Shown here piece after piece: positions 51,109 through 53,489 of a DNA stretch of 53,489 nucleotides. Every line of letters begins with the position of its first letter. Within the stretch, counting starts at the first letter, position 1. Source of the DNA: Lachnospiraceae bacterium (GTDB lineage Bacteria > Bacillota > Clostridia > Lachnospirales > Lachnospiraceae); assembly GCA_021769135.1 (NCBI GenBank), contig JAETTM010000025.1:1-53489 (forward strand), written 5' to 3'. The notes beneath the pieces were generated by a model. That model searched no databases. It worked only from the letters and a program-made list of their open reading frames with translations, and had not been told where the DNA came from. Made by a program: the position numbers and the translations under genes.

Positions 51109-51160
51109 GGCATATGCGGAACTGGAATAAAAAAACAGCATATGCGGAACTGGAATAGGA
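51109..51160 (+). repeat. Duplicated leader motif GCATATGCGGAACTGGAATA before kduD
   Basis: Two copies (51110-51129 and 51138-51157) are separated by AAAAAAACA; a third partial copy, AAAAAACAGCATATGC, is at 51012. The last copy carries the kduD ribosome binding site AGGAG. A near-identical motif precedes the PTS IIC gene at 35100. Confidence 0.65.
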
Positions 51161-51169
51161 GAAAAGAGT

Positions 51170-51976
51170 ATGAGTGATTTTATGAGAAAGTTTTCACTGG
51201 AAGGAAAAGTAGCGCTGATAACAGGGGCTTCATATGGAATAGGGTTTGCTATTGCAACGGCTTACGCCAAGGCTGGGGCAGTAATCGTCTTTAACGATAT
51301 CAAACAGGAACTGGTGGACAAGGGGCTGGCAGCTTACGAAGAACAGGGGATTAAGGCTCATGGCTATGTGTGCGATGTGACGAACGAAGAACAGGTACAG
51401 AGCATGGTAGAAACCATAGAGAAAGAAGTAGGGGTTATCGATATTCTTGTAAATAATGCAGGCATTATCAAACGGATTCCCATGTGCGATATGACGGCGG
51501 AACAGTTCCGCCAGGTCATTGATGTGGATTTGAATGCTCCCTTTATCGTGTCTAAGGCGGTTATTCCCAGCATGATTAAAAAAGGGCATGGAAAGATTAT
51601 CAATATTTGCTCGATGATGAGTGAACTGGGGCGGGAGACAGTTTCAGCCTATGCGGCGGCTAAAGGCGGCCTTAAGATGCTGACAAGAAATATTGCATCA
51701 GAATACGGCGAATATAATATTCAGTGCAATGGCATCGGACCAGGATATATTGCAACGCCTCAGACAGCGCCGCTTCGGGAGGTTCAGCCGGACGGCTCCA
51801 GACATCCTTTCGATCAGTTTATTATTGCCAAGACTCCTGCAGCCCGCTGGGGTGAGACGGAAGATTTGCAGGGGCCGGCAGTATTCCTGGCATCTGATGC
51901 ATCCGATTTTGTGAATGGGCATGTGCTTTATGTGGATGGTGGTATTCTGGCATATATTGGAAAACAGCCTCAGTAA
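51170..51976 (+). CDS. kduD: 2-dehydro-3-deoxy-D-gluconate 5-dehydrogenase
   Basis: A 268-residue classical short-chain dehydrogenase. The nucleotide-binding motif TGASYGIG is at about 19-26 and NNAG near 97, with active-site Ser and YAAAK (Tyr/Lys) near 150-170. KduD reduces the KduI product to 2-keto-3-deoxygluconate, which then enters the KDG kinase/aldolase steps (genes not in this window). The kduI-kduD order supports the specific call over other SDRs such as gluconate 5-dehydrogenase. AGGAG lies 9 nt before the ATG, inside the duplicated leader motif. Confidence 0.9.
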   Translation: MSDFMRKFSLEGKVALITGASYGIGFAIATAYAKAGAVIVFNDIKQELVDKGLAAYEEQGIKAHGYVCDVTNEEQVQSMVETIEKEVGVIDILVNNAGIIKRIPMCDMTAEQFRQVIDVDLNAPFIVSKAVIPSMIKKGHGKIINICSMMSELGRETVSAYAAAKGGLKMLTRNIASEYGEYNIQCNGIGPGYIATPQTAPLREVQPDGSRHPFDQFIIAKTPAARWGETEDLQGPAVFLASDASDFVNGHVLYVDGGILAYIGKQPQ

Positions 51977-52018
51977 CAGGGCAGGCAGATATAAAATAAA
52001 TGTGCAAAGCAGGTTGGA

Positions 52019-52049
52019 AAGGCGGGGGAGGAGTAGCGGCCCCTGCCTT
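52019..52049 (+). other. GC-rich hairpin after kduD
   Basis: AAGGCGGGGG and CCCCTGCCTT pair over 10 bp with one wobble. There is no T-run, so termination is uncertain. The surrounding 51977-52173 stretch holds only weak short frames. Confidence 0.4.
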
Positions 52050-52173
52050 AAAGCATACGATTCCCAGGGATTTTAATCCGGCATCAAGGAAAGAAGTGGA
52101 TGCCTTTGAAGGAAGAAGATACCCTGCGGAGTAAAAAGTATCTGGAAAGGGCAGAACTTTTTGGAAGACAGTT

Positions 52174-52289
52174 TATTCCCGCGAGCAATGAGCCAAGTAG
52201 ACGCGCTTGTGCGTATATTTGGCGAATGCCGCGAGGGTCAAATACCCCGCCCCTTGGGGCGTTTCAAGCTTGATGCCCCGCTGCTTGGA
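52174..52289 (+). repeat. Dispersed structured repeat, copy C
   Basis: It shares TATTCCCGCGAGCAATGAGCC and ATTTGGCGAATGCCGCGAGG with copy B but differs in both hairpins. ACGCGC-TT-GTGCGT replaces CGTGC-TT-GCACG, and GCCCC-TT-GGGGC occupies the second variable segment. Pairing is kept while the sequence changes. The right end departs from copy B after GCTTG. It lies immediately upstream of the F5/8-like gene. Confidence 0.8.
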
Positions 52290-52318
52290 TTCAGGTTGAC
52301 GATGCACTGGGGGCAGCC

Positions 52319-52945
52319 TTGTGCTATTTAACAGACAACTTTTCCTATGAAATCCCTTTTGGAGAAAAAAGAATATCCTATTCTCCAAAAGTATTTTATG
52401 GAAACAGACACTATTTATATGCAAGATGTGCAGGAAAAGAGGAAATATCCATATACAGAAATCTTGCGTTGAATGTATGCGATCAGCATGGAGACACTCA
52501 TTGCTACCCTCATGCCTGGGCCAATGTGGAAACAAGGGGAGAATCTGTTTTTGCTGCCCGTAATGCCATTGACGGGGTCTGCGAAAACCGTTCCCACGGC
52601 GAGTGGCCATATGAGTCCTGGGGCATCAATATGCAGGACGATGCATACATGACGGTAGAATTTGGGAGAGAAGTAGAAATTGACAAAATACTGCTGTATA
52701 CCAGAGCCGATTTCCCCCATGATAATTGGTGGAGGCAGGTGACGCTTACCTTTTCAGACGGAACCAGTCTGGAATGGGAACTGGAAAAGAGCACATTGCC
52801 CCATACGCTGACTTTTCCGCCGAAAAGAGTTACATGGGTAAGGCTGGAAAAACTGATAAAGGCAGATGACCCGTCCCCGTTCCCGGCTTTGAGCCAGATT
52901 GAAATATATGGAAAAGATATACTTAAGGATGCTATGTTTGCATAA
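52319..52945 (+). CDS. F5/8 (discoidin)-like carbohydrate-binding protein, N-terminus uncertain
   Basis: About 208 residues, beta-rich, without a signal peptide. YSPKVFYGNRHYLYARCAGKEEISIYRNLALN is followed by a discoidin-like sandwich (ANVETRGESVFAARNAIDG; WPYESWGINMQDDAYMTVEFGREVEIDKILLYTRADFPHDNWW). I know this as a recurrent small family near uronate and acidic-glycan genes in Lachnospiraceae; its precise role is unknown. The only visible start is a TTG at 52319 with a weak GGGGG upstream, and the frame is open upstream to the edge of repeat copy C. The 5' end was probably altered when the repeat arrived. Hairpin and terminator follow. Confidence 0.7.
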   Translation: MCYLTDNFSYEIPFGEKRISYSPKVFYGNRHYLYARCAGKEEISIYRNLALNVCDQHGDTHCYPHAWANVETRGESVFAARNAIDGVCENRSHGEWPYESWGINMQDDAYMTVEFGREVEIDKILLYTRADFPHDNWWRQVTLTFSDGTSLEWELEKSTLPHTLTFPPKRVTWVRLEKLIKADDPSPFPALSQIEIYGKDILKDAMFA

Positions 52946-52962
52946 TGTTATCAAAAGAGTTG

Positions 52963-52988
52963 ATGGCAACAGTAAAAAGTGTTGCCAT
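52963..52988 (+). terminator. Hairpin after the F5/8-like gene
   Basis: ATGGCAACA-GTAAAAAG-TGTTGCCAT is a perfect 9-bp stem without a T-run, 17 nt after the stop. The stronger terminator is at 53033. Confidence 0.45.
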
Positions 52989-53032
52989 AAGTGAAAAGTA
53001 TCAATTATCAAAGTGATAGATACACAGTTGTA

Positions 53033-53078
53033 GAGCCGATAGCGCACAAGTTTCAAATTGTGCTTATCGGCTCTTTCT
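53033..53078 (+). terminator. Intrinsic terminator closing the uronate locus
   Basis: GAGCCGATA-GC-GCACAA pairs with TTGTGC-TT-ATCGGCTC around an 8-nt loop and is followed by TTTCTTTT. The remaining 53079-53283 stretch shows no further clear structure apart from the UbiD ribosome binding site. Confidence 0.85.
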
Positions 53079-53283
53079 TTTGAAAATGATTATTACCTAA
53101 GTACTAAAATTTATAATATATTTTCCATAAAGATTAAGCCTGGCTTATAGGGCAGGGGAGCTATAGTTGGCAAACAGAAATTAATTCCAGTTATGACTTA
53201 ATAGAGAAGAAAAACGAATTGTCTCATATATAGGGATATTTTTATAATGAAATAAAATGAAATGAAGTAAGGGAGGAAAGGAC

Positions 53284-53489
53284 TATGCACCATAAGGTAA
53301 GAGATTTACGAAGTGCTTTGGAATTATTGGAGAACATCCCTGGGCAGCTTATAGAAACGGATGTAGAAGTGGAGCCGATGGCGGAATTGGCTGGGGTATA
53401 TCGTTATATCGGTGCAGGTGGAACTTGTATGCGTCCGACAAAAGAGGGGCCGGCTATGATATTTAACCATGTAAAAGGACATCCAGATG
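53284..53489 (+). CDS. UbiD-family decarboxylase, 5' end only
   Basis: The first 68 codons of a gene cut by the right edge. RDLRSALELLENIPGQLIETD and then YRYIGAGGTCMRPTKEGPAMIF match the N-terminus of UbiD-like (prenylated-FMN dependent) decarboxylases. These act on aromatic or alpha,beta-unsaturated acids. GGGAGGAAAGG lies just before the ATG at 53284. A UbiX partner is not visible in the window. It follows a terminator, so it probably belongs to a different transcription unit from the uronate genes. Confidence 0.85.

Noticed and set aside
52000-52134. 44-codon ORF after kduD (MCKAGWKGGGG...)
   Set aside because: No ribosome binding site and no recognisable family; it overlaps a GC-rich hairpin and is more likely a relic or chance.
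1-53489. CRISPR arrays, tRNA or rRNA genes
   Set aside because: No regularly spaced direct repeats of the right size, no cloverleaf with CCA-end context and no rRNA signature were seen by eye.

Overview
The window looks like part of the chromosome of a gut-type Clostridia, most likely a Lachnospiraceae member. I infer this from AGGAGG-type ribosome binding sites, the many LacI, AraC and GntR regulators, ABC and PTS sugar uptake, and glycosidase families typical of that group. No 16S gene, tRNA or CRISPR array was seen, so the placement rests on protein resemblance only.

Layout. (1) 1-4634: the right part of a Wadjet (JetBCD) plasmid-defence operon; jetA and most of jetB lie off the left edge. 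(2) 4690-6838, minus strand: a GH20-like hexosaminidase followed by a shortened Phd/YefM antitoxin with no toxin. (3) 7283-9500: a DUF4127 protein and a convergent DauR-like PAS/HTH regulator sharing a perfect 20-bp-stem terminator. (4) 9613-28125: a divergent LacI regulator and a long co-directional glycan operon: ROK kinase, NagB-like deaminase, GH9, ABC sugar transporter (lipoprotein plus two permeases), GH2 beta-mannosidase, D-serine dehydratase-like enzyme, N-acyl-D-amino-acid deacylase, RidA, GH3 and a MATE exporter. It combines glycoside hydrolysis with D-amino-acid breakdown. (5) 28126-29800: mobile-element debris, including an ORF6N gene whose natural start is followed by a nonsense codon. 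(6) 29818-31210: an AraC/GyrI-like regulator and an ASCH-like protein. (7) 31576-37839: an Amadori-product (fructoselysine/glucoselysine type) locus with a FrlB-like deglycase, two tandem GntR/UTRA regulators, a mannose-family PTS (IIA, IIB, IIC, IID) and a second SIS-domain enzyme. (8) 37856-43435: a YitT protein, a MATE exporter under a MerR-type promoter with a 19-bp spacer, its MerR regulator, a chloramphenicol-acetyltransferase-like protein and a repeat-bearing lipoprotein. (9) 43525-44337: an orphan HNH protein. (10) 44493-52945: an eroded uronate/acidic-polysaccharide locus with a heparinase II/III-like lyase, DUF2264 protein, GH88 remnant, permease remnant, AraC regulator, KduI, KduD and an F5/8-like protein. 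(11) A UbiD-family decarboxylase begins at the right edge.

Two families of dispersed non-coding repeats are the most unusual content. The first is a leader element of about 70-110 bp, with three full copies and one partial. It sits directly in front of the start codons of four unrelated genes: a ROK kinase, an ASCH protein, PTS IIA and a MATE exporter. It contains a 10-bp stem with a 13-nt loop; the loop is complementary to a downstream block at a fixed distance from the start codon, and the copies show compensatory base changes. The second is a structured element of about 65-120 bp (three copies beginning TATTCCCGCGAGCAA). Two of its copies sit exactly where genes have been cut, including a GH88 5' end joined to an ABC permease 3' end.

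All assignments were made by eye from sequence and family knowledge; no database search was run.
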